Source: Selaginella moellendorffii
Lineage: Eukaryota > Streptophyta > Lycopodiopsida > Selaginellales > Selaginellaceae
DNA: 64,000 nt
Assembly: GCF_000143415.4 (NCBI RefSeq)
Contig: NW_003314277.1
Coordinates: 1,854,076 to 1,918,075, forward strand
Direction of reading: 5' to 3'
Below, one piece after another: positions 31,977-43,900 of the stretch; the first letter of the stretch is position 1, and every line of letters starts with the position of its first letter. The notes under the pieces were generated by a model, which made no database searches, had not been told where the DNA came from, and was given only the letters and a program-made list of their open reading frames with translations. Made by a program: the position numbers and the translations under genes.

Positions 31977-33913
31977 CTAGCGCGGATGGCCACGCCATTT
32001 TGTGGGATCAAACGGATGCATGCCTCCGTAAGGAACTGGGGGAATCCCATAGAACGGTTCGGGCCGCCGTTCATACCAAGCGGCCATTGCGTACCTGAAA
32101 AACAGTTTACAGATGTAAGTCACGAGTATCACGAAGGGCGTATGCATACGGATCAGGCATTCCAGGGCCAGCCGGACCCATCCACGGTCCGACATAAGGA
32201 GCTGCGGGACGACCAAACTGAAAGAAGTACACATTAGTTTAGGATTGTGGTCTTAATCATCACAAAATACTCATGTACCTGTTGATAGGTTCGGTTGTGC
32301 CTTCGAAGGTACTCCTCGTACGTCTACGCAAACAAAATGTCTCAGTGATGTGTTTGAAGAAAAAGCACTAGAAAACGTAAAGTGTGACGCTTACCATGTT
32401 GAGTAAATCTTCCTCTGGCAGCCTGTTCTTTCGAAGATCACGATCCCTTTCCTTACTCGTTGCTCTGTCCTTCTCTGATCGCTTGTCTCGCTCTCTGTCC
32501 TTGTCTTTGTCTGGGGTAATTCTCTCCGGTGCTTTCTGCTTGTCCGAGGTGTGCTTTTCAATTTTCTGAGAAGATCTTTCAGTCTTGCCATTCTGTCCAC
32601 CGTCTCCACGTAATCTTTTAGTTCCAATAGCGTCTTCATCCGGCTTTTTCCTGTGTTTTCTAAGGTTAGCAAACGCCAGACAAGCTAATCGACAAAACCT
32701 CTTTGCATGTCCATCTCGTTGTGCTCCTTCATCGATCAAAGCACAAAGCGACTCCCCAACTTCTCGAGGAAGTTCCTAAGAAAAAGAGAATGACAATGAC
32801 GTGGGAACATAAGAGACACAGATACCTGACAATCCTTGCTGATTTTTACGGGCTTATTATCATCGAGAGGATTTTTAAGATGCGAGGTTTCCTGAAATGG
32901 GAGATCATGCAACTTTAGCCAGTCCACCGAAAAAACACCGCCCCATGGACTGGAGCCATCGTTGGCGTCATTCCAAAGGTTGTCCTTTCGTCGACCGGGC
33001 CGAGATGTCATTTCGGCATAGCCTTGGAAGTAACCACTCATGTTCACGCTGAACACTAAAACAACACGTTCTGAAGTCTAAAAAGAAAGAAAAAAAGTCA
33101 GAGCTACACACACAAAAGAACTTTGTAGCTACCTGAAATGCTTCATTCAAAATGTCTTCGTTCACCGCTGGTGTAGCCCAAACTCCTCTTTCAACAGATT
33201 TGGAGAGATTCTGGTGGTTTAAGCTTTTAATTATGAAATATCTGGTACCATGTGATTTAGAACCTGAGAAAACCAAGAAGGAAAACGTAAGGTGGATACT
33301 GATATAAGAAGGTCTCACCTCTACGCTCTGATCCTTGGTTCTTGGAGCGTTTCACCTTGCACGTAAAACTCAAACTTCAGTAAAGGATACGCAAATCTTT
33401 GCTCTGGCAGTTACCTCCAATGGAGCAGGCGCTTCAGTCAAATTCTCGGCATCAAGGCTGAAAGGAGCACCTCAAAAATGAATTCGAAAGGAATTAGAAA
33501 TCAAAACCAAAACTACTAAGACACCAAGAGGATCAATAGCAGCAGTGATCATCATATAAAAAAAAAAATCTGCCCGGGAATCACAGTCGAGGACTCTGGA
33601 ACAAAAAACAAACCTCTGTACTCTACGCCATGTACAATGACAACAAAAAACTTCCTACGTTAATAGCTAAGCCAAGAAGATATTTCACTTACGCCTCTTT
33701 CACCGTGTCCTCCCATCGCCCTCCATCCTCCTCCGGATCCACGAGCTCCTTGAAATCGTCGGGATCGCCCATAATATCGTCCAGGATGCTCTTCTCCACG
33801 CCCTTCCGCCGCGAAGATTGCCGCTCCAATGGCAAATCCGGCAATTTGATCGATCCAGAGCCATTCCTGGGCGAAACCCCCATTAATTCAGCACCTCGTC
33901 CCCCCGCGATCAT
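31977..33913 (-). CDS. YTH-domain m6A reader, YTHDC1-like
   Basis: Multi-exon gene. The first usable ATG is 33911-33913 (MIAGGRGAELMG), and an upstream in-frame TAG bounds it. The YTH domain spans about 32740-33290: GTRYFIIKSLNHQNLSKSVERGVWATPAVNE, VVLVFSVNMSGYFQGYAEM, WGGVFSVDWLKLHDLPF and NKPVKISKDCQEL. The Trp of GVWAT and the Trp of SPWGG are in the positions of the m6A cage. It is followed by a long KDRERDKRSEKDR-type charged region and a Pro/Tyr/Gly-rich tail ending FDPTKWRGHPR. No CCCH fingers are visible, unlike plant CPSF30-L; the layout resembles metazoan YTHDC1. It is probably a nuclear reader affecting splicing or polyadenylation. Confidence 0.85.
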
Positions 33914-34184
33914 CCACAGGCGCCCAGGCGCCACAATTCTTTCCAAATTGGCGAGATCGCCCACCAGTGCCCTAAACCCGGAACCCTAGATCACTATTAG
34001 CATAAATTCCGTGAATATACCCCGTGTCTCACAAAACTAGCTAGGGTAAGCGCGGGTTTGGACTGTGCGCCGAGAGGATCTGGGGCGACGCGCAGCTCCA
34101 GGCGCTAGGTATGATCTTGGTATTCGATCTCCCTCCTCTCATCTCGCGGAAATCCATGGGATAGGGGGTAATCGTCGGGTCGCA
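33914..34184. promoter_or_regulatory. YTH/VAP27 bidirectional promoter
   Basis: 271 bp between divergent ATGs. It contains ACCCTAGATC (telo-box-like) near 33981 and one GTGAATATACC copy of the recurrent GAATAT motif near 34011-34021. Confidence 0.4.
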
Positions 34185-35316
34185 ATGACAGAGCGCGTGA
34201 GCATACAGCCCGGGGAGCTGAGATTTCCATGTAAGCGCTCGTTTCCATTGCAATGGATCACTGATTTGCGAAATGCCTGTGTGCCGCAGTTGAGCTGAAG
34301 AAGCAAATCTCGTGTTCCTTGCGGCTCGTCAACAATACCGATGATTCTATCGCCTTTAAGGTCTCGAGTTTTTTTTTTCTCTCTCTCTTTTTTTTTTGTT
34401 CTTCGCTCGCTCGCTGGATCGTTCTTGAATCTATCTTCTTTGGTTTTTCTAGGTGAAAACTACCTCACCGAAGAAGTACTGCGTGCGCCCAAACACCGGC
34501 ATTGTCCCGGCACGAGGAAGCACGGATGTCACAGGTATAAATTTATTCTAAAGGCTACTTTGTGGATTGATCATCTTCTCTTCCCTGTGTTTTGCCTTCG
34601 CAGTGACAATGCAAGCACAAAAGGAAGCACCGCTAGACATGCAATGCAAGGACAAGTTCCTGGTGCAAACCATTGTGGTTCCAGCCGAGACAACCGTGAA
34701 AGACGTCCCTGAGATGGTACTTTGCTGTTAGTCGATTTGCCTTCGTCCCCTCATTTGTTTTCTTTGGTACCGATTTTCCCTGTGCAAAGTTCAACAAGGA
34801 TAGCGGGCACGATATCCACGACACGAAGTTGCGGGTGGTGTTGACGTCTCCTCCTCAACCCCCGTCGCCCGTTGCCGAATCGCCCGAGGAAGAGGGCGTC
34901 TCACCGAAAGCGATGCAAAACGGTGACTCCACTTTGTTCCAACAAACTGTAAGCTCACTCTCCTTGACATTCTTTCCTTCGACCACAACTAAAGTCTAGT
35001 CTTGTGCGTCCCAGGCAACGAAGGACACCTCGCAGCTCGAGGCAAATCTCGCCAAAGTGAACCAGGAGCTCTTCGCGATCAGGAAAGAGCGCGACTCGGC
35101 CGTCCAGCTCTCGCAACGGCTGCAGCAGGAATTGGTGAGCCCTCTTTTTTAAGTTTTGTGATTGCGTGCTCTTGTTCATCCCGCGCTTTTGAGCTGCAGG
35201 CTAGCAAAGCATCGAGCTTGAAGGAAAGAAATGGCCCAGCCGCCGGCTTCTCTTTGTGGCTCATCTTTCTAGTCGGCTTGTTAGGCATACTCATTGGCTA
35301 CCTCATTAGTTCCTAA
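34185..35316 (+). CDS. VAP27: VAMP-associated protein VAP27 (ER membrane contact-site protein)
   Basis: Multi-exon gene starting MTERVSIQPGELRFPF (ATG 34185). The MSP domain covers the N-terminal 125 residues: SCSLRLVNNTDDSIAFKVKTT, PKKYCVRPNTGIVPARGSTDV, CKDKFLVQTIVV. The FFAT-binding positively charged face is present (K of KVKTT, KYCVRPN). Next come a Pro/Ser linker, a coiled coil (LEANLAKVNQELFAIRKERDSAVQLSQRL) and a C-terminal anchor FSLWLIFLVGLLGILIGYLIS with stop at 35314-35316. It tethers the ER to the plasma membrane, cytoskeleton or lipid-transfer proteins. Confidence 0.93.
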
Positions 35317-35431
35317 GGAAGCAATCTTCTATTGTAATAAGTTTTGATCGGATGTAAGTCGAGTGAATGTCAAAACTTTTACTCCATAGCATGGTAAAAA
35401 AAATCATATTTTTTTCTCGTTTAGAAATCAA

Positions 35432-37641
35432 TCAATCACTTGCTTTTACAAATGTACCAAAATGGGAGAAACATTCTCTCCATTGTATGGTGCCTGTGTA
35501 TGCTTTTTCCCAAAGAGAAATCAATGTATACACACCGAGAGGATGAAAACAAGTAAGAATATCACAACTCTGGATGGTTTTGTCGAAATGGCGGCGTTGG
35601 AGTCGAGATGCGAGGCTATGACCGCATGACCAGCAACTTTTACTTCGTCCGAGCCTGATCTCTGGCGTGTGAGTAAAGAGCCAAGTAAAAAAACAAAAAC
35701 TTACAGTTGTAACTCATCCAGCCAATGCGCGAGTTGTCCAGATCGTAGACGACGAGCTTATCTTTCAACACGATATCTGGGAAGAGAAACATTAGCGCTT
35801 GCGACAATCGAGAAATAACATCACACCTCCTAGGATTGTAAGCTGGCTTCCGTCCTTGGGCCCAGCCGAGGAGCTCGATGATTGCCACCCAATGCACCAC
35901 ACGTCCGTTGTTCCAGTCGGCTGCGTGCGTGGAAAGAAAAGAGATTTAGTCTATCCATCTATCTAGCTTTTCCAAAAGGAAAGTAGCTTACTGCAGTTCC
36001 TCCCCACATAAGATAGTTGTCTGGTTGCAACTCCATGGCTCCTCCTTCGAAATTCAAAGTGACATTTGGAAACAAGTCGCTCAATCTGAATCAAGAATTT
36101 GAGTAGAAAAATAGAGTGAGAGACAAGTGTTACTTTCAACTATTGAACGTGATTGCAGTACCTTCCGGACACGAGAAAGCATTGAGTATCCATTCCTTGG
36201 ACACGAACCGGGGTTGCAGAGGTTGCCTCTCGAATCTGGGTGATAGAATTGTTAGCCATGAACTACACCGGTGAAGTTTATCAGGACTTACTGCCTGGAC
36301 GAAGACGTTGTAAGCACCGCTAGGGAAATACGCAAGAGTAGTTCCACTATCCATGATCACTCCAGTATCGTTCGTTGATGAGAAATCCTCTGCGTCAATG
36401 GGTAGCCTGTTGGAGTTCACCGATATCCCACGTAAAACGACGTTGTAATGGACCCTGGGGATGGAAGAATTAATTTGGAAGAAGTAACAATCGTGCTAAC
36501 TTACGAATCCGGAACGAGAGGCGTGTAAGTCATTCCAGGTTCCGCGATGCCGCCAATGACAAGAATGCCTCCTCCCCGTTTCTCCCCCTCCAAACAGTGT
36601 GAGAACACTCGAGGAATGTTTTGCTGAGCCGCTAATTGATTTGGCACGGATAGCTCAAGCTGGCCAAACCCGATTATCCCATCAACAGCCTGCTGCGACG
36701 TCGAGAGATCGCCTGTTTGCCTGATGCTACACCTGTTTGGAGAGCACTGAAAACCATGAGAAACAAAACGAGACAGTTGCAGCCAAAAAAAAGCAGAGGA
36801 AAAAGAGAAGAGTTACCCGAACAGGACTTGCGACGTTGTGTTTGCCAATCCATTGCTACTAATAACGTTGTACTGCATCGCGTCCCGCACGTAATACCCC
36901 TCGGACGTGCTCCCGTCCCCGTAAGAAAATATATACTCACAATTGTTGGTGGTTTGCGAGCACTGAGCTTCGGCAAATCGCCGCCCTCTCACGCACAGAG
37001 GATCGGAGCACGAAACCAAAGACGTCGTCGATGACTCTCGAGGATCATACATCGTCAAAGGTATCTAGACGCACAAGTCCTTGTAAGAAGATAAAGATGG
37101 AAACAAAAGAGCGAAGAAGAAAAAGTGCGAGGACCACTTACGTTGAGCGCACTTTTTCGTGGGCATCCCGAGCACGGCCTACAATTCACCCACAAGACAT
37201 CGCTGCCGGTGTCGACTTGGACAATGTAGTGCTTTACGGGATTTCCAAGACCGACTTGCGTGAAGTAAAGCCTGGGAATGGAAGAGGATTTAAAAAACCG
37301 GTCAAAATTCTAGCGCTGCTAAATTAGAAAACCCAGTGAAGAAGAACTTACCCTCCGGAGAGAGGATCGGCGGTGCCTCCGAGAGAAAAGTCCACCCCCT
37401 CGGCGAGGAATCGACCCCTGCGCCCGCGGTCGTGATCCAGCAGCAGCTGGAAATGCTCCTTGCTCATCCCTCCGCCGCCCCCATCCCTCTCCCTGCTCGA
37501 TCCTTCCCGGTCGGAATACCTATGTGTGAGCCGCAAAATTCCCGCGCCGGCGGGAGCCTCACCGCAAACAATCGCGAGGAGCGAGCACAGCACCAAAATC
37601 CGCGTCCATAATCCGGGGCAGCCGCTGCTCCTCAGCTCCAT
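35432..37641 (-). CDS. pepsin-like (A1) aspartic protease, secreted or GPI type
   Basis: Multi-exon gene with a likely start at MELRSSGCPG (ATG 37639-37641) followed by a signal peptide (LWTRILVLCSLLAIVCGEA). It has two catalytic motifs, QVDTGSDVLWVNC and IMDSGTTLAYF, plus the flap-region Tyr-Gly-Asp-Gly-Ser (SYGDGSTSEGYYV) and several Cys pairs. The core ends GDIVLKDKLVVYDLDNSRIGWMSYNC. A final exon appears to start at about 35660 (CSDEVKVAGHAV) and runs to TGA at 35432-35434; its last 40 residues are unconvincing, so the true end may be nearer 35500-35600. This is the plant family of endosomal/extracellular aspartyl proteases. Confidence 0.85.
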
Positions 37642-38128
37642 CGCCGATCGATAGACGAGAAGAAAAGGAGAATCGAATCCTGGAAGAAAACCAAACCCTG
37701 CGGATCTATCGAAGCGAGAACAACCCTGGCGCAAGGAATCCACAGGGAAGAAATGCCGGCGTCCTAGCAGCCCCGCGCCCTGACCTAGCAGCGTTGCTGC
37801 CGCCGGCGCGATGCGTCCTAGCTACAAACTCCCGATTAAACGATTTTCAAATATAAACGCTTAACCCCCAAACTTTTATCCAGGGCAAAAGACACGTGGA
37901 CGGCCACCATTCAATCCCGCAGCTGACGCGATCTATAGACGCGGGAAGCATATTCTCCCGGCATGCTAGCATATTCTCCTTCTATTTGGTTTTCTTTCGT
38001 GGAAGTACGGCATGACTGACAAGTAGAAAGACGCGTGTTTTATAGCTCGACTTTTGCGTACGTAATTTATAGTGTCATCCTTCGCCAGCAAAAAAGATTA
38101 CGTCCTAATCATAGGACATTATCGCTAA
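37642..38128. other. intergenic region upstream of aspartic protease
   Basis: No gene. Contains two GCATATTCTCC copies of the recurrent motif at 37948-37958 and 37969-37979. Confidence 0.4.
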
Positions 38129-38213
38129 GGGGTGGTGGCGCAGCTGGCTAGCGCGTAGGTCTCATAGCTTCTGGGAAATCCTGAGGTCGAGAGTTCGAGC
38201 CTCTCTCACCCCA
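38129..38213 (+). tRNA. trnM-CAT: elongator tRNA-Met(CAT), intron-containing
   Basis: 85 nt. Acceptor GGGGTGG pairs with the 3' TCACCCC and A is the discriminator. The D-arm is GCGCAGCTGGCTAGCGC, the anticodon CAT is at 38163-38165, an 11-nt intron lies at 38167-38177 directly after position 37, and the T-arm is GAGAGTTCGAGCCTCTC. Removing the intron leaves 74 nt, matching nuclear plant elongator tRNA-Met, which characteristically carries an intron. B-box GTTCGAGCC is intact. Confidence 0.95.
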
Positions 38214-38217
38214 AAGC

Positions 38218-38228
38218 ATTTTTTTTTA
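38218..38228 (+). terminator. Pol III T-run terminator
   Basis: A run of T just 5-6 bases after the tRNA end, interrupted only by the following ATC. Typical RNA polymerase III termination signal for the tRNA. Confidence 0.8.
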
Positions 38229-38252
38229 TCTTACAGTAGGAAGTTCTTTTCG

Positions 38253-40035
38253 TTATTGTTGTCGTTGTTGTTGGTCTGTTGGTTCGTGCTCTTGTTGGTG
38301 GAATGGTTTACTCCATTCACCTCTGGGAAGCCCATTTCCATTTACACCGGCTTCCAGTTTTAGCTGCTGCTGGTGACCGCGATGAGCACCGTAGGGAACT
38401 TGGTGACGATGATCTTGCGGACCATGATCTTGGTGGCGTTGATGATCGAGAGCTTGGTCTCGCGGCTGCATTGGATCTGTTGTTACGAGCAATCGCTTCT
38501 TACCGATCAGCTGGAGGCTCTGTGCGACCTCTCGCATCCTTGGTCGCTTGGACGGGAGAGGCTCCAAGCACGAGTGGGCGATCGAGGCCATGGCCGCCAC
38601 TTCGTCCAAGTTACACTTCCCGTCCAGCCGGATGTCGGCCAGCTCCGTCCAGCCCACACTGTCGCTGTCCATCGCTGCCTGCAAGAGCGTTGAAGAGAAT
38701 GTCGTGTGAGCAACCGGCGAAGAAGTTTAAGTGAGTTTGGTGCTCGTACCAACTGGACGTAGTCCATGAGTCCTTGTTGTGGACTTCGTCCCGTGATGAT
38801 CTCGAACAGCAGGACGCCAAAGCTGTACACGTCGCTCTTCTCCGTGAATGTCTTCGTGGCAATGAATTGCGGATCGATATAGCCGAAGGTCCCCCTGAAG
38901 CCCGATACGGCGACGTCGTCACTTAGCTCTTTCGAGAGTCCAAAATCAGCAACCTGGAGGAACGCGAGAGTTTTTTTTTTGTTAAGTCGCTGTCATCAAA
39001 GAAAAAACACCTCGCTTACGCGCGCTCGCATTGAGTAATCCAGCAAAACGTTTGCGGATTTTATATCCCGGTGGATCACGGGCGGTACTGCCTGAGAGAG
39101 TTAGAATAAGAAAACTAGCGTACAAGGGCAAATCAAAGATATATGATAGAAATCACTTACCCCGTCGTGCAAGTACTCGATCCCTCTGGCAATATCTTGG
39201 GAGATCCGAACTCTCCAGTCCCACTTCAGGGGCTCCTTGCCTGCAAGGGAAGGCGAAGGGTCATTGAAAACTAGAAAGAAAAAACTTCACACTCACTGCT
39301 CAAAAGGTCTGCAAGGCTGCCATTGCTCATGTACTCGTACACAAGCATCCTGTGCTCTCGCTCGGTACAATATCCCACCAGATTCACTAGATTTCTGTGA
39401 TGCAATCGTCCCATAAGGATCACCTGGTTGGTCCAAGCGAGAAAACAAAACCAGGAAAAAACCATCACACTAAGCTTGCTAGAAGTGTGTCAATCTTACC
39501 TCAGTCTCAAACTCCCTCTCGCCTTGTTTGGAGTTTGACGCCAAAACCTTGACGGCCAACACAACCCCGGAAGGCTGCGTTGCTCTGTACACTGGGCCAA
39601 ACGCTCCCTGGCCCAACAGCGTCGTAAAATTGTTAGTGGCCTTTTGCAACTCCCTGAAAGAGAGCGACAACTTAGCGAAACTTGGAAGAAAAACTAAAGT
39701 CAATCTCTCCTTTCCTCTCCATACCTGTATGAAAATCTTGTGATCCCAGCATTGATGGCAGTGAAGCGTTTTCCTCTTCCACCCAACCACGAAGTAAACA
39801 GGCCAGCCTCCTTGGAAGCTAGAGCTTGCGGCGCAGTCGACGAATCGGATATCACCGAGCTGGAGTCGACGCCATTCACACGGATGGGCAGCACCACCGT
39901 GCTCCTCTCGCTCCAATTCCTCCTCTCGATCCTCCGCCTGTTCGCCCGGATGCAAAGAAACACCGCGCAGGCGAGGAGCAGCCCAATTCCTAGGCCAATT
40001 GAGATGCCAAGTATCAATCCCAGAGCTCCATCCAT
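38253..40035 (-). CDS. CRLK: CRLK-type receptor-like kinase
   Basis: Multi-exon gene. It has a short N-terminus with a single membrane segment (MDGALGLILGISIGLGIGLLLACAVFLCI), then a basic juxtamembrane region. The kinase domain contains FSYRELQKATNNFTTLLGQGAFGPVYRA, VVLAVKVLAS (Lys), MVYEYM-like hinge LVYEYMSNGSLADLL, VIHRDIKSANVLLD, VADFGLSKELS, GTFGYIDPQF and KSDVYSFGVLLFEIITG. The C-terminal tail is unusually His/Gln rich (about 100 residues). The architecture, with almost no ectodomain, is that of the calcium/calmodulin-regulated CRLK1/2 kinases of cold signalling. Calmodulin binding itself cannot be read from the sequence. Confidence 0.88.
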
Positions 40036-40973
40036 CCTTCGCTTCCTATGATCGAGCTACGCCATGATCATGGAGAATAAAGATCGATGGAGTGCAATTA
40101 GAATGTGGCAGCCGGAATCCAAGACCGCGACTACTCAGACCGGGTCTCGAGCACTTTCAGAGAACCCGGCACTGACCTTTCCCTTGAGCCGGCGCCTCAT
40201 CCTAGATCACTGTTACCAGCGAGGAAATTCGCGATTCTCGCTATGGAGCCGATATTTCGAGCTGGATGATTACCAAGAACAAGAATTTCGAGCTCGCAGG
40301 AGATCTTGCTCAAACCCTAGCCAGCGATTGGAGCCGACTCCAGCAGTAAATGGATCGCCAAGCGTTACGAGCGACGCATTTACTGCCGCGAGGACGAGAA
40401 ACAATCGCTACTCGCGCTGCGCTCGGCCTCGATCCAAAGAAGAGCGACTGACTGCCTGACCGATCCCTGCGCTACTCTGCTCCACGGCACTGGCAGAAAA
40501 TCCGAAAATCACGATCGGGCGCCAAGCCTTGCGATCGCGATCGCGATCGCGCCAATCTTGATCCCTGCCAGGCGCTAAGAAAGATCCATCCAAAATGCCA
40601 AAACCACACGAGCTCGCAGCCCAAGCAGAAGCTTTGAATACATCCTCTTCATGGAGCGGGGAATATACCAGGTCTCGTGGTCGAGACCATTGACCATGTT
40701 TTGCTTGTTTTTATTTCCTTCCACGTCGTCAAGCCTGTCCACGTTAATGCTTTGCACGTAAGCCTTGTTGCTAGAAAGGCCTTCCGTGGTCCACTTGTGA
40801 TTAAATCTATACACACTAATCTCTATAATATAGCCTCAAGTGGGACATGCTTCCAAAAAATTTGTTAGAAGTCGAGATAGAAATATTTACCTCTATAATA
40901 TAATCTTTAGGAACGAAGCATACTTACAAATGTTTTGTTAGAAGTCGAGAAGAGTTTCCTTTAGAAATTTTTA
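40036..40973. other. intergenic region with short tandem duplication
   Basis: CRLK upstream region and SMC6 3' flank. 40821-40877 and 40891-40950 are two copies of one unit (CTCTATAATATA at the start, TTTGTTAGAAGTCGAGA at the end), period about 70 bp. One GGGAATATACC motif lies at 40659-40669. No gene seen. Confidence 0.5.
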
Positions 40974-43900
40974 CTAGTCTCGCGCGACTGGACGCGGTGA
41001 TGGCAGCTCCATTATCTTGAGTTTAGGATGAGCTCGCAATAAACTGCTTAAATCCAATGGATTAGCAAGTTCCAAAGCATATAAAACTCTCGTACTTGAT
41101 ATCGTTGGGTGTGATAAATATCCACTGGGAGCCTTGCTCGATCGCAAATGCTGCGAGCGTTTCCAAGCTGCTTTTTCGCGAAACATCGTCCTGGAAGTCA
41201 AGAGGGCTGTAAGAAAACGCAGCCAAGAAGACGAGAGAGTTCTCACCATAAACACATCGAACTCGTCCATCGCACGAAACGACGCGTTTGTCATTCCGTG
41301 TAGAGCTAGTGCAAAGCTCAGTGTGCAAAAGGATCTCTCTCCCCCTGTGGCGATTGTAGAAAACTGTGAGATCAACACGACGAGACGAAAAAACTTTTAC
41401 CTGATAGAGACCGCATGTCCTTGACAGAGCTAGAGTCATGTGGCACACAAACCTGGTAAGAAGTCAAGGGAGGAAAAAAAGAAAAAAGAAGAACATGATC
41501 CACCTCTAGTTTAAGCGTCTTCGATTCGTAATCCACTTGAACGCGACCGTGGAAAAGATTTCTCCTGAGATGACCATTGAATCTGCAGCAAACATGTCAT
41601 ACATGATCAACTCCATCAACGCTTCGCATTTCAAATTCTTACTCCCATTGAAGTTGTTTTTTCAGAAGGCTAGAGCTCGCCTCAAACTTCTCGCACCGTT
41701 TCTTGTGCCGCGTCGCTATATCCTGTCAATATAAACGAAAAAACTTCAGGGTAAGCTCGCTCGGTGAGAATGACCAAGCAATTTGCCTTACATCGACTTT
41801 TTCCTCTAGTTGAGAATTCTTCCGCTTCCTACTCGAGATTTGCTTTATCAATTTGCGCCTCTGATGCTGAAGCTCATCCACTGATACGTTACTCCTAGAG
41901 AAACAAAAGGCAAAGTTTGCAAAAGCGTTGAAACGACAGTGCATTGGTGACAATTACTCTCGCACTGATCGACTAGTAAGAGCGTTGTAACGAGCTTGAA
42001 GTCGCTTCCTTGTGTCGGTAACACCTCCAATTTCTTGCAACTCCTCTTCACTGCAAATCCCCAAAGCTTTGCAAGCGTCTTCCTACAGATTTTGATTAGA
42101 AGAACATTAGCTTCGAAACGAAACTGGTATGCTACTCACCTGCCTAATTTCTTGCAGCTTTGCCGCATTCTCTTTCGCATCATTCACCGCTTGGTGACTG
42201 TCCTTTAGATTACATTTCAAGGCCTCCAACCTCTGCAAGAAGAGTTAGAGAAGCATTGATCATGCAGTCCTTACTTGACAAACATCTACTGCCTTGTCCA
42301 GCAAAGCCCGCAGCTCAGACGCAGAATTTTCGAGAGCTTTTACATCATCTCTAACCGAATCTGGAGGAAATAGCAGCTTTTTTCACGCACTGGTTGGAAA
42401 CAAGATTGTAAACTACCTTCAAAGGAATCAAGTCGAGACGAGGAAAGCTCTTTTCTTTCTCGAGCAGCGGCGTGTTTAAGTCGGAGTTCTCTAATCTCCC
42501 GTTCCAGTTCCAAGGCTTCAGCTTCCGTAACCTGGAAAATTGAGAAGGTAAATCTTGACCGATTCAATATCTGTAGCTTACGAGTATATTGTCTTCAAGC
42601 TCTCCAATGTTTGGCATGGCTCCTCGTGCAGCTACCTCAGCCTGACTCCTCAAGTCACGAAGACAAAACTCTTTAGTGGAAAGAAGACGCTGAGTATCTC
42701 TTTGCTTCGTCTGCACAATTTACATAGGATAGTTAAGAAGACAATCGCAATCAGTGAAACAACGATCACCGCAAAACTGTCAAGGTCACGCCTGATCTCT
42801 CGGATCGCATCCTCGGCATTTCTCTTCTGAGCTTCAATCGAAATTATCTCCGCTGTTAGTCGAGATACGTCACCGCGGAATTGACAAATATTTGCTCCAT
42901 TATCGTTTTGTAGACGACCACCTCGCAAACTCCGATTTTTTGGAAGTACAGTCTGAGCACCAGCTCTGAAAATCCTGTAACCGAACAGAATTACAAAACA
43001 TGCCAACACCAGAAAAGAAGTATACCATTTTACTCCGTCTTTCTGAAAAATCTCTTTCACGTTAGTCCGACGAGAATCAGCTAGCCTTGCAGCTTCAGCA
43101 TAATTCTCCACCAAAACCTGTCGTTCCATGCCTCCCTACATCAAAGACAGTCATGCACAATTTTCTCGTCCGAAGCTACTTACATGATCGATCAGCACAT
43201 TCGTGACTGTGGTGCAGCCAGCTTCCAAGATCGACATTACAGTCACTAAGTTATGATCGGGAAGGCTCCAGTGTGGAAGGTTTAGCCTTGGAAGAGAAAG
43301 GACCACGGGGTTTAGTAAGGAGCACAGACATATATCATACTCACGGTGGAATGTCAAAGTTGTAAATTATAATTAGGAGCTGATGTAAACCGCATTGATG
43401 AGCAAGCCCGCAAAGAACCAAACAATCTTCGTGAGTGTTCACTATAAAAGCTTCCATCAACCTTCCTATCGCGACTTCCACAGCTATTGCCCATGCACTC
43501 CCTCCAATCAAAGCCTTGAATGGAAAAGAAAAAGGAGTTAGAAGAAATACAAGAGGAAACTTACGAGATGGGCCCCGATTGGGCCGACAGGTGGTCTTGT
43601 GAATAAGCTCTGATTCCTTTCAATAGCTTGCAGAAGATATGTCACTTTTTCTCCACCGAACGCGTGAATCTACGAAAGCGAAAGGGAATCACCCTTTAGA
43701 AAACAGTTCGAGATTAATGCATACCCTGTTTCGTTGTTGAGATGAAAGGCTCTTGATATGTCCCTCCAAATCATGCATTTCCCGACGCTTGTCACCCATC
43801 TAAATCAAAGAAATCCACAGCACTGACAACGAAATGCAAAGCAAATGTACCTCGTTGTTCATGCTTGCAATTGCGGCCTCAAGTTCTTCCCATCTCTTTC

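Noticed and set aside
11023-33913. A functional RNA-processing gene cluster (coilin, RRM-like pair, U2AF35, YTH)
   Set aside because: The genes are on mixed strands with separate promoters and unrelated genes between them; co-location is more likely chance.
20600-33964. CRISPR arrays, prokaryotic operons or phage genes
   Set aside because: Introns, tRNA with intron, plant gene families and LTR elements show this is nuclear plant DNA; no regularly spaced repeats were seen.
40064-40459. 131-codon plus-strand frame upstream of CRLK
   Set aside because: Lies in the CRLK 5' region; no family resemblance and no conserved pattern.
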